NCBI RefSeq assembly: GCF_032248455.1
Contig: NZ_JAVTTP010000001.1
Coordinates: forward strand, 2,540,501 to 2,604,500
Origin: Pricia mediterranea
GTDB lineage: Bacteria; Bacteroidota; Bacteroidia; Flavobacteriales; Flavobacteriaceae
DNA: 64,000 nt
Direction of reading: 5' to 3'
The position numbers and the translations under genes were made by a program. Of the stretch, positions 35,510 through 43,359 are shown in pieces (position 1 is the stretch's first letter; each line of letters begins with the position of its first letter). The notes under the pieces are model-generated. The model was given only the letters and a program-made list of their open reading frames with translations. It made no database searches and was not told the origin of the DNA.

Positions 35510-35760
35510 GCCTCCAGCAGCCAGGAGGCCCGAGGGAGACCTATGTCCCGACGGGACCGGAAGGGCCCGAAATCCGTCCTCCCGAACCGAAAAGACCTCA
35601 AAGGCGACACCGGAAATCGAAAATGCCGCCCGACCTCTACGGTCGAACGGCACCGACTTTAAATTTTACCGAAAAAAGGGCTTACTCCTGAATATCCCGA
35701 AAAAATGCAAGTCTGAAATGAAGGGTTCTATTGTTTTGGATTAGACATCTACTTTCCCGT

Positions 35761-36738
35761 TTATTTTGTGGAATCAAAAAGCACCGTTTTATACGCAAAA
35801 TCCCTCATTTCCCCGGCTATGCCGACATTGGTGACCCGCACCATGAAGGTAGTGTCCTCGCTGAATGTACTGGTGTTTATCTCAGGTTTCCAAACGATAG
35901 TATTGTCCCCGTAAATGCCGGTCAGCTCTTCGGTTTCCATGGCTATATTTTCTCCTGTATCCGTTGTCATAGTAATTTCCGTCCTCTCAAAATCTGCCTT
36001 AGCAATAGAAAAAGACCAGCGAGCGTAGGCGAGTTGTTTTGGCAGGTAGCCAGGTGGGGGCCAAGCTATAAATTCCGGGGCATCGGAGGGAGGTTCCCCC
36101 GAATTGCCCAAGACCCATATTGCATTGTAGCTGCTAGTATTTCCCACCCCAATTTCCTGAAGCTTTGGCCATAGCAACCACCTGCGGTGCCCGACCGGAT
36201 AATTCTCGTTACCCCGGTCCCGGATGTAGGTGTCTATGGCATCTGCGTTTCTGGTAGAGGCCAAAAGCGAATTGCCCGCGCCCTCGTGCCCAGCTTGGGA
36301 ATAACATTTCCAATCGGTCGGGGGGTCGTGGTCGAGGGCGCCGTTCGCGTGCATCATCAAGGCTGCCCTTTGTGCCTTTTCGCTTTTCGAGCTATCTTCG
36401 GCGATATTGTTGTGAAGTCCCGCTGCTTTTCTAAAATACAACAACCGCATAAAAATCTTGTCCATGGTTTCTTGGGGCACCTCCCCGGGTTGGCAATCGG
36501 GCTCGCTACCGGTCCATGATACATCAGATGCAGACGCGCTCGAGGATACATAGTAATCCTCATACAACTGTATTGCGGCCGAGCGGGAAGCTTCATCGAC
36601 GGTTTTGTCCGTAGTATTATCGGTATCCGGCGACTGGGAGTCATCGTTGTCGATCGAATTTTCTTTGCTGCAGGAAAATGTCAGCAAAATTACGGCCATG
36701 AAAAGCCATGGAAATTTACATATACGCATCGAAGACAA
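35761..36738 (-). CDS. CAP/SCP-domain lipoprotein
   Basis: A 325-residue exported protein with a lipoprotein signal (MRICKFPWLFMAVILLTFSC) and an Asp/Ser/Thr-rich linker. The cysteine-rich secretory protein (CAP) domain is marked by KAQRAALMMHANGALDHDPP, the glutamate in HEGAGNSLLAS and GHRRWLLWPKLQEIGVGN. CAP proteins bind small molecules or act in cell-surface interaction; the role here is unknown. Residues after about 220 form a beta-rich C-terminal domain. The insertion sequence stands just downstream of its stop codon. Confidence 0.85.
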   Translation of the reverse strand: MSSMRICKFPWLFMAVILLTFSCSKENSIDNDDSQSPDTDNTTDKTVDEASRSAAIQLYEDYYVSSSASASDVSWTGSEPDCQPGEVPQETMDKIFMRLLYFRKAAGLHNNIAEDSSKSEKAQRAALMMHANGALDHDPPTDWKCYSQAGHEGAGNSLLASTRNADAIDTYIRDRGNENYPVGHRRWLLWPKLQEIGVGNTSSYNAIWVLGNSGEPPSDAPEFIAWPPPGYLPKQLAYARWSFSIAKADFERTEITMTTDTGENIAMETEELTGIYGDNTIVWKPEINTSTFSEDTTFMVRVTNVGIAGEMRDFAYKTVLFDSTK

Positions 36739-36851
36739 GATAAGAATGCTCTCTTTCTCTTAACGTATGGAACACGACCAACGTATATTATTTTCGATGA
36801 ACGGAACTAATTTTCTTATCCCACACTAAAGACATGACGCATTTCCAGCTT

Positions 36852-39143
36852 CTACTCCATAACCTTGGCCGGAATAATAGAGTCATCATATTCCAGATAG
36901 TACATTTCCAGGAGTTCGATGACCGCGTTCATCAGATCCTTGGTCTCCAACAGCAGCGAAAAGTAAAGTGTCGTATTTTTAGGGCTTGACTCCTCGGTAC
37001 GGGTCCGGGCTACCTGTTTTTCGATTTTTTGCGAAACTAGGTCGAAAAGTTCCTGTTTGCGCTCCAGAATATTCCCGATTTGCTCAAATGAGCGCTCGTC
37101 AAAGGCCTGTTTGGTGTTGTTGAAGATTTCTGCCAGCTTATTGTCGATTTCTTTCAGCTCCTTAATTTGGTTGTATTTTAATTTTTTGTGATTGTTATGC
37201 ACGTGCTTGTGGCTGACCTTGCCGATGTATTCCAGTGACTGTGCGATATCGGTCAAATGGCCTAAAACGTTGATATAGAAATTACTCGCACCTACACTGG
37301 CCTCGTCTAGATTTTTGATGAAATAGAAAATATGATCGCGGAGCTCATCGATTTCAGAGGATAGTTTGGCACCTTGTTTCTTATTTTTTTTCAGTTGGTC
37401 GAGGTTGTGTTTCGCCAGGCCGTTGATAGAATTGGCATATATTTTTTTGCTACGCTTCATAACGTTCGAGATGTTCTTGGCACTTTCTTCGATCACGCCC
37501 TGAATCGAACTGCTCTCGGCCTTGTGCAGGCTGTCTTCAGCTTGAATTTCTTTGGATTTTTTACTGTACGAAATATAATTTCTAGCTAGGATCAAGACCG
37601 CTGCGAACAAGAGAATGGCCAGTGCGGCACCCTTGCCAAAACTGATGAGGGTCAATATGATGCCGGATGCAATAAAAGCGATGATGGCCGTTCCGAACCA
37701 ACCGCCGATGACGTTCAGTACGCCGGCGACCCTGTAAACGGCACTTTCGGCGCCCCAGGCCTTGTCCGCCAATGAGGTGCCCATAGCGACCATAAAAGTG
37801 ACGTAGGTAGTGGAGAGGGGTAATTTATATGATGTTGCGATCGAAATTAATATGCCCGCTACCATGAGATTGACGGCGGCCCTGACCATATCGAAGGCGG
37901 GTCGCTCGTAAGTTTTGTCCCGTGCGAGCGTGATAACCGGCTTTTCAAAGCGATGGGCCAATTTTTGGTTTATTCGGGTCGGTAAGACGGTCCGGGCGGC
38001 TTCGGACATGCCCATCGATATGCGAACGATGCTTCTGGATAAAAAATTGGGTTGAAAGCGTTCTTTTGACTCGCCTTCCCGCGCTAGGTTTATTTCGGTT
38101 TCGGAGACGTACCTGGCTTTTTTGGACAGCCATAAGGTCGTTACCATAACCATACCCGAGGCGAAGAGTAGGAAAGTGGGGGTAGGTACCTTTGAAGCCA
38201 ATACCCCCATGCTGAATTCGGTGGCCAAGGCCCCGGAGGCCTGCCAAGCTTCGTAAGACTGCCACGCGGCAATCGGAACCCCGATAAAATTGACCAGGTC
38301 GTTCCCGGCAAAAGCCAAAGCCAAAGCGAAAGTGCCCACCCCGATAACCAATTTATAGATGTTGGTCCGGGCGAAACGGATCAGGAAAAAAGATACGACG
38401 GACCACAATATGAAGTTTGTCGCAATCAATAGCATCCATTGGGTCTCCAGAAAAGCGTCAATGGTCATATTGCCGATCAGGGCGATGCTTTCATCGGCGA
38501 AAGCCGTGCCTTTTATGCCTTTTATCAATATAAAATAGGTCATTGCCGAGAGGGCGGCCCCACCGAAAAGGGCGCTTATCCAATTGGCCTTTTTCTCGTA
38601 ATCATAAGAAAGTAGCAACCGTGATACCCACTGTACCAAGGCTCCGACAGTGAAAGCTATGATAACGGATAGCAGTATGCCCAAGATGATCTCGGTGGCT
38701 TTCGAGGTGTTGATGTACTCTACCACGTCGCTAAAGGAGCCGTTGTCGACGCCTATTTTAATCAATGCCATGGCAACGGATGCGCCCAACAGCTCGAAGA
38801 CGATGGAAACTGTAGTAGAGGTGGGCATACCCAGGGTATTGAAGAAATCCAACAGCAGGATATCGGTAATCATCACGGCCATAAAAATGAACATGATCTC
38901 GTTGAAATAGAACTCCCCCGGGTTAAAAATTCCCTTCCTAGCTACCTCCATCATACCACTGGAAAAAATGGCCCCTAAGGCGATGCCCACACTGGCAACG
39001 ATCATTATGGTCCTAAACGAAATGGCCTTTGAGCCGATAGCAGAGTTCAGAAAGTTGACCGCATCGTTGCTGACGCCTACCACAAGGTCCGCTACCGCAA
39101 GAAAGGCCAGCGCGACGATCATTATCAAGTAAATGTTATCCAT
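36852..39143 (-). CDS. PiT-family inorganic phosphate transporter with PhoU-like tail
   Basis: A 763-residue inner-membrane phosphate transporter. The two family signatures are GVSNDAVNFLNSAIGSKA (about residue 23) and FAGNDLVNFIGVPIAAW (about residue 278), with ten or more hydrophobic helices; a third repeat-like segment is LPLSTTYVTFMVAMGTSLAD. Residues from about 540 on are soluble and helical, resembling PhoU, with coiled-coil heptads (LNQLKKNKKQGAKLSSEIDE-like). Ordinary PiT proteins are 400-530 residues, so the tail is a fusion of transporter and regulator. It lies 87 bases after the porin gene on the same strand. Confidence 0.93.
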   Translation of the reverse strand: MDNIYLIMIVALAFLAVADLVVGVSNDAVNFLNSAIGSKAISFRTIMIVASVGIALGAIFSSGMMEVARKGIFNPGEFYFNEIMFIFMAVMITDILLLDFFNTLGMPTSTTVSIVFELLGASVAMALIKIGVDNGSFSDVVEYINTSKATEIILGILLSVIIAFTVGALVQWVSRLLLSYDYEKKANWISALFGGAALSAMTYFILIKGIKGTAFADESIALIGNMTIDAFLETQWMLLIATNFILWSVVSFFLIRFARTNIYKLVIGVGTFALALAFAGNDLVNFIGVPIAAWQSYEAWQASGALATEFSMGVLASKVPTPTFLLFASGMVMVTTLWLSKKARYVSETEINLAREGESKERFQPNFLSRSIVRISMGMSEAARTVLPTRINQKLAHRFEKPVITLARDKTYERPAFDMVRAAVNLMVAGILISIATSYKLPLSTTYVTFMVAMGTSLADKAWGAESAVYRVAGVLNVIGGWFGTAIIAFIASGIILTLISFGKGAALAILLFAAVLILARNYISYSKKSKEIQAEDSLHKAESSSIQGVIEESAKNISNVMKRSKKIYANSINGLAKHNLDQLKKNKKQGAKLSSEIDELRDHIFYFIKNLDEASVGASNFYINVLGHLTDIAQSLEYIGKVSHKHVHNNHKKLKYNQIKELKEIDNKLAEIFNNTKQAFDERSFEQIGNILERKQELFDLVSQKIEKQVARTRTEESSPKNTTLYFSLLLETKDLMNAVIELLEMYYLEYDDSIIPAKVME

Positions 39144-39195
39144 GGTTGTCGGAAATATTACGTTTGCAAATATCTATCGTAACGCTAAGTGCTAA

Positions 39196-39213
39196 GTTAC
39201 CAAAAGGTTATAT
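39196..39213 (-). promoter_or_regulatory. Pho-box-like site upstream of the PiT gene
   Basis: GTTA recurs at 39196 and 39207, an 11-base period, ending in AAGGTTATAT (39204-39213). A candidate -7 (CAAATATC on the plus strand, 39167-39174) lies 29 bases away from that decamer. The same decamer at the same distance occurs upstream of the porin gene, so both probably bind the same activator, plausibly PhoB. Identity of the activator is inference. Confidence 0.5.
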
Positions 39214-39230
39214 TTTAGCCCTAGTTAATC

Positions 39231-40433
39231 TCAGAAATGCAGCTCGAGCTGTAGACGGGCCATAAGCTCGTCTATTCCCGTGTCCGCAGAAAGATAGCTT
39301 ACGTCGGTCTGAACCTTTAATTTATGCCCGACAATATACTTAGAGAGTCCCATGGTATACTGTTTTTGGCGATTTAAGGCAGCTAAGTCTTTATCCATAT
39401 CAATGTTTGTAAACCTTCCCGAGATTTCCCAGTTTGATTTGAAAAGGTAGCCTGTCTGAAGGTTCAATCCTTCCCCGACCTGTACGATATCCCCAGTGGG
39501 GGAGCCATCGGAATTCTTGGCGACCGGGTCGTCGGCGGTTCGTTGCGCATACTCCGCCATAAACGAAAACCCTTGGTATTTAAACATGGCATCGATAAAA
39601 AGGGTGTTGATATCTGTTTCAAAGAATCCGACATCGCTCCTCATGTATGCCCCCTGATTGCTTCTGCTCTTCACGGCGTTTTGGTTGGTGTCGTAGGTAG
39701 CGGCCAACATCAACTTGGGTTTTTCTTCGCGTTTGAGGGCACTTCCGCTGTATTCGGATTCGTCGGTGAAGCTTCCGAACGGCAACAGCTCGAGCCGTGC
39801 CGTATACTGATGACCACCAAGGTTACCGCTGACTACGTTTCTCCCCTCCCCTTGGGAAAAGGCCAATTTTTCGCGTATCAAAAATTTTTCGGTCAACTCG
39901 AAATGATGTCGCAGCTGAAAGCCGAGGTCACGGTCGATGTTAAAGCGACTGTTCAAAAGCGAACGGTCGACCTGTTGTAAGTTTCCAGAAGAGATGACTC
40001 TTTCTATGTTGCCCGGTAATTTAGTCTGGCCGAACCACAGCTCGAAGTTGTCGTAGAAATTCCACATGACCACGGCATCGTAGATATACCGGGGTGCGTT
40101 AGCTGTGAATTCAGTGGCCCCGGAGATATCGCGGTTCGAGAGTCCCAATTCGATCTTGTACCTTAATTTGGGCGAATACGCAAATCCGTCGAACTTCAAC
40201 CGCGCCCGCCGCACTAAAAAGTTCTGTTCGGGATTTGTGAGTCCCCCGTCCTCGGCTTTGTCCCATTGGGCGATGGACAACAACTGCATACGGGCGCCGA
40301 TTTCCATGCCCCAAGTGCTGTCCTTCCCTACGCGATCAAAGATGCCCTGTCCGAAAGTTGGGCCCTTGCTATCTTGGGCATTGGTCGTGAAAGGTAGCAG
40401 CAGAACGGCAAGGACTAAAAATAGATTTTTCAT
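39231..40433 (-). CDS. Phosphate-selective porin (OprO/OprP type)
   Basis: A 400-residue outer-membrane protein with a signal peptide (MKNLFLVLAVLLLPFTTNAQ). The 16-strand OprO/OprP-like pattern shows as alternating hydrophobic strands: NFLVRRARLKFDGFAYSPKL, YKIELGLSNRDIS, ELWFGQTKLPGNIERVISSGNLQ, ending in the C-terminal LMARLQLELHF with a terminal phenylalanine for outer-membrane insertion. It supplies phosphate to the PiT transporter encoded 87 bases downstream, and their promoters share sequence, so the two form a phosphate uptake unit. Confidence 0.93.
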   Translation of the reverse strand: MKNLFLVLAVLLLPFTTNAQDSKGPTFGQGIFDRVGKDSTWGMEIGARMQLLSIAQWDKAEDGGLTNPEQNFLVRRARLKFDGFAYSPKLRYKIELGLSNRDISGATEFTANAPRYIYDAVVMWNFYDNFELWFGQTKLPGNIERVISSGNLQQVDRSLLNSRFNIDRDLGFQLRHHFELTEKFLIREKLAFSQGEGRNVVSGNLGGHQYTARLELLPFGSFTDESEYSGSALKREEKPKLMLAATYDTNQNAVKSRSNQGAYMRSDVGFFETDINTLFIDAMFKYQGFSFMAEYAQRTADDPVAKNSDGSPTGDIVQVGEGLNLQTGYLFKSNWEISGRFTNIDMDKDLAALNRQKQYTMGLSKYIVGHKLKVQTDVSYLSADTGIDELMARLQLELHF

Positions 40434-40763
40434 TCAGGCATCGATTTTAGGGCTACAAATAACTTCTACTTATGTTAATTTAATGTTTCGTTAAGGTTAT
40501 ATCTTCCAAAAATACAAACAAATGTCAGTTTACCCTGAACGTAATCCCTTGTAATATCTGAATGATTCCACAACAGGAGGCGGTTCGAAACTGCCTATTA
40601 TTCCCAAACCGCTGCAATACTTGCGAACGGTTGCCGATCTGTGAACGGTTGCGTATTTCAGAAACAGGTCTCAGTACGGACTCGATCTCTTAATGGGGCA
40701 AAGCAAAAGTCGGTGCGCCGAAAAAAGATGTGAAAAGGCTATCTTGCGGCATTCGTAAAAATC
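40434..40763. other. Divergent control region of the porin and dgt genes
   Basis: No gene. It contains the porin regulatory site (40474-40502). The dgt side carries repeated GCGAACGGTTGC/GTGAACGGTTGC (about 40623-40648), a direct repeat of unknown role. Confidence 0.35.
40474..40502 (-). promoter_or_regulatory. Pho-box-like site upstream of the porin gene
   Basis: On the plus strand TTTAA (40479) and GTTAA (40490) recur with an 11-base period, and the site ends with AAGGTTATAT (40493-40502). A -7 candidate CAAATAAC lies at 40456-40463. Distance from the start of the CAAATA element to the decamer is 37 bases, identical to the PiT promoter. Confidence 0.5.
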
Positions 40764-42110
40764 ATGGTTATGGACTGGTCGACACTACTTTCCCTAAAAC
40801 GCCACGGCGACACCCACATACGCTTGCGAAAGGAGCAGGATGATACCCGGTTGGGATTCGAGGTCGATTACGACCGTATTATTTTTTCGGCCGCGTTTCG
40901 CAGTTTGCAGGACAAGACTCAAGTAATTCCTCTTTCCAAAACGGATTTCGTACATACTAGGCTCACCCACAGTCTAGAGGTCTCCGTGGTTGGTCGCAGC
41001 CTGGGCCGGGTTGCCGGGAAACAAATATTGGAGAAACACCCGCAACTAAAGGAACTGGGATATCGCTTCAATGATTTTGGAGCCATAACGGCAGCCGCCG
41101 CTTTGGCCCACGATATTGGAAACCCGCCTTTCGGCCATAGCGGAGAAAAGGCCATTGGGGAGTTTTTTGTAAACGGAAAAGGAAAAAAATACCGGTCGGC
41201 GCTTTCAGATGTACAGTACCAAGATCTGATCGATTTTGAAGGCAATGCCAATGGTTTCCGACTCTTGACCCAATCGCGAAAAGGGGTCGAGGGCGGATTG
41301 CGATTGAGTTACGCTACGCTGGGGGCTTTCATGAAGTACCCGAAGGCATCGCTTCCGAAAAGGCCGAGTTCGCACGTTGCCGATAAAAAGTTCGGATTTT
41401 TTCAATCCGGACAAGAAGCTTTCGTAGAAATTGCCGGTGAATTGGAACTGCTGACTCGAAACAAGGTGGAAGAGACGTCATACGCCCGGCATCCTTTGAC
41501 CTATCTGGTAGAGGCGGCCGATGACATATGCTATACCATTATCGATTTCGAGGACGGCATCAACCTCGGACTGATTTCAGAGGATTACGCTTTGGAATAT
41601 CTCATCAAATTGGTACAGAACAATATTAATACCAAAAAGTATAATTTACTGCATTTGCAGGAAGACCGGCTGAGTTACCTTCGAGCATTAGCTATAAGCA
41701 CCTTGATTTCCGACGCGATTTCGGTTTTTGATACCAACGAAGAAAAAATACTCAACGGTACTTTTAATACGTCACTGTTGGAGCAAAGCAAGTATCAAGC
41801 CCAGATCAAGGATATCATAGCGCTTAGTGTCAACAAGATATATCGGTCGTCCGAAGTCATCGAGAAAGAAATAGCGGGGTACCGTATTATCTCCGATATA
41901 CTTGAGGTCTATACTGACGCCCTGATTCGGAAGAGAGCGCACAAAGCTTCGAACTACGACGCCTTGATGCTGAAGACATTGCCGGAATCTTACAGGAATA
42001 CCGAGACTTCGATCTACGACATTCTATTGAATGCCTGTTGCTATGTTGCCAGCCTTTCGGACAGTGCCGCGGTACATATTCACAATAAGATTATGGGCAG
42101 GCAGTTATAG
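40764..42110 (+). CDS. dgt: Deoxyguanosinetriphosphate triphosphohydrolase
   Basis: Hydrolyses dGTP to deoxyguanosine and tripolyphosphate. The 448-residue HD-domain protein shows the dGTPase motifs DRIIFSAAFRSLQDKTQV, HTRLTHSLEVSVVGRSLG (first metal ligands), ALAHDIGNPPFGHSGEKAI (HD pair) and YLVEAADDICYTIIDFEDG (last ligand), plus DALMLKTLP and YDILLNACCYVASLSD near the C-terminus. The start is MVMDW or MDW two codons later. It is convergent with the DUF3078 gene, only 22 bases apart. Confidence 0.96.
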   Translation: MVMDWSTLLSLKRHGDTHIRLRKEQDDTRLGFEVDYDRIIFSAAFRSLQDKTQVIPLSKTDFVHTRLTHSLEVSVVGRSLGRVAGKQILEKHPQLKELGYRFNDFGAITAAAALAHDIGNPPFGHSGEKAIGEFFVNGKGKKYRSALSDVQYQDLIDFEGNANGFRLLTQSRKGVEGGLRLSYATLGAFMKYPKASLPKRPSSHVADKKFGFFQSGQEAFVEIAGELELLTRNKVEETSYARHPLTYLVEAADDICYTIIDFEDGINLGLISEDYALEYLIKLVQNNINTKKYNLLHLQEDRLSYLRALAISTLISDAISVFDTNEEKILNGTFNTSLLEQSKYQAQIKDIIALSVNKIYRSSEVIEKEIAGYRIISDILEVYTDALIRKRAHKASNYDALMLKTLPESYRNTETSIYDILLNACCYVASLSDSAAVHIHNKIMGRQL

Positions 42111-42132
42111 GCCCCACGGGGCGTACTGGACG

Positions 42133-43308
42133 CTAGAAGGCGTACGAAATTCCGACCCCCAGCTGCTGTTTGAACTGTATGCGGCTCTCTCCGGGTTTTA
42201 CCACTATTCCCTGTTCGTTGATTTCTTCACCAAAGAGCACGTTGTCATCGAAGATGATATGCGATCCGATTTTAGTCAAGATAAAATCGTTGACCTTAAA
42301 TCCGATATTAAGTTCCCAATCGACATCGATATTTCCGAAATCCTGGAGGTAATCCGTGTACAGACTTAGTCGGTGTTCGAGTGCAACATTCTTGTACACC
42401 TCGGTCTCCCAACTATTGGTGACCAAAAAACCGAATTCGAGAAATACGTTGTTGCCCGGTTTTACCACATTGCCCTCGGCATCTAAAATGGCCCTTTGCA
42501 CCCCGAACCGACCTTTGTTGGCAAGTTCCTGATTGAGCACAAAGGTCGATTTTTGGGTTATGGGGGAAATATAGAGATTGAATTTTTGATCTTTAGTTAT
42601 ATAAGAGGTTCCCGCCCCTAAAAAGGTATAACCTGGGGCCATGAATGCTGAAACCGGGGTTTCCCTATCCGGATATTTATAGCCGTTCGAGAATTGCGTG
42701 TTGAGGTTCGCCTTGGCCGAGTAGTACCAATTACTGATTGTGTCTCTTTGAAAACCAAGAGTGGAGCTCAGACGAATGGCGTCGTCGGTCTTCCGGAGTT
42801 TTTGGCCCTCCTGTAGGTTCAACCCATAACGTAACTCCATATAGTTGTCCCATCTTGTGTAGCGGAATTTGTAATTGCGTTCGAAACGTGCGTTGCCCAG
42901 GGCAGCGATGGAATTGTTTCCTCCTGCGTTCCAATTGACGAAAGCAACTTCGTTAAAGTTGATGCCTAGCCTGTTCACATTAGTCCAAAATGAGGGTATG
43001 CGGAACCGGTTTGGCTCTTCCGTCAAAGCCTTGGTCTGCCTGAAAGATATCACGGGGTTGGTCAGATTGACACTCCGGGGAACCACTTCCATTTTATTCT
43101 GTATCCTTCGGATGACCACAGTATCGACCACCACCGTATCGACCACTATGGCTTCGACCATACGATCTATGGCCGCTGTGTCGATGGCAACCGTGTCCAC
43201 TTCCCGCCCCGGGGGGAGGGAGTCGTTTTTTTGGGCCGATAAAAAATTAAGGCAAAATAGAAACAGGACGGTAAGAGCCGTTCTGGCCGACCTCCAAACG
43301 CGTATCAT
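42133..43308 (-). CDS. DUF3078 outer-membrane protein
   Basis: A 391-residue exported protein. The signal peptide MIRVWRSARTALTVLFLFCL is followed by a low-complexity stretch (residues about 35-70) built from repeated VDTV/AID units. The DUF3078 domain, a predicted outer-membrane barrel typical of Bacteroidota, starts near FWTNVNRLGINFNEVAFVNWNAGGNNSIAAL and continues with alternating strands; the C-terminus IQFKQQLGVGISYAF ends in phenylalanine. It lies 51 bases after dxs on the same strand and may be co-transcribed. Function unknown. Confidence 0.9.
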   Translation of the reverse strand: MIRVWRSARTALTVLFLFCLNFLSAQKNDSLPPGREVDTVAIDTAAIDRMVEAIVVDTVVVDTVVIRRIQNKMEVVPRSVNLTNPVISFRQTKALTEEPNRFRIPSFWTNVNRLGINFNEVAFVNWNAGGNNSIAALGNARFERNYKFRYTRWDNYMELRYGLNLQEGQKLRKTDDAIRLSSTLGFQRDTISNWYYSAKANLNTQFSNGYKYPDRETPVSAFMAPGYTFLGAGTSYITKDQKFNLYISPITQKSTFVLNQELANKGRFGVQRAILDAEGNVVKPGNNVFLEFGFLVTNSWETEVYKNVALEHRLSLYTDYLQDFGNIDVDWELNIGFKVNDFILTKIGSHIIFDDNVLFGEEINEQGIVVKPGESRIQFKQQLGVGISYAF

Positions 43309-43359
43309 AGTTTTTGGAATTTGAAATTTTGAATGTATGGTTGGAATTCTGCAATCGGG

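Larger units (their letters stand above)
34026..35704. mobile_element. Complete insertion sequence with terminal inverted repeats
   Basis: The element runs from 34032 to 35698 (1667 bases). Left end GGGACATTCAGAAGTTAA (34032-34049) and right end, read on the other strand, GGGATATTCAGGAGTAAG (35698-35681) agree at 14 of 18 bases. The flanks GAAAAA at 34026-34031 and 35699-35704 are identical, a plausible six-base target duplication, though an A-run is weak evidence. It encodes one DDE transposase and contains a strong hairpin just before that gene. It inserted between nadD and the CAP-lipoprotein gene, apparently without breaking either. Confidence 0.75.

Noticed and set aside
42108-42125. GCCCCACGGGGC between dgt and the DUF3078 gene as a terminator
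   Set aside because: The loop would be only two bases and there is no T-run on either strand.
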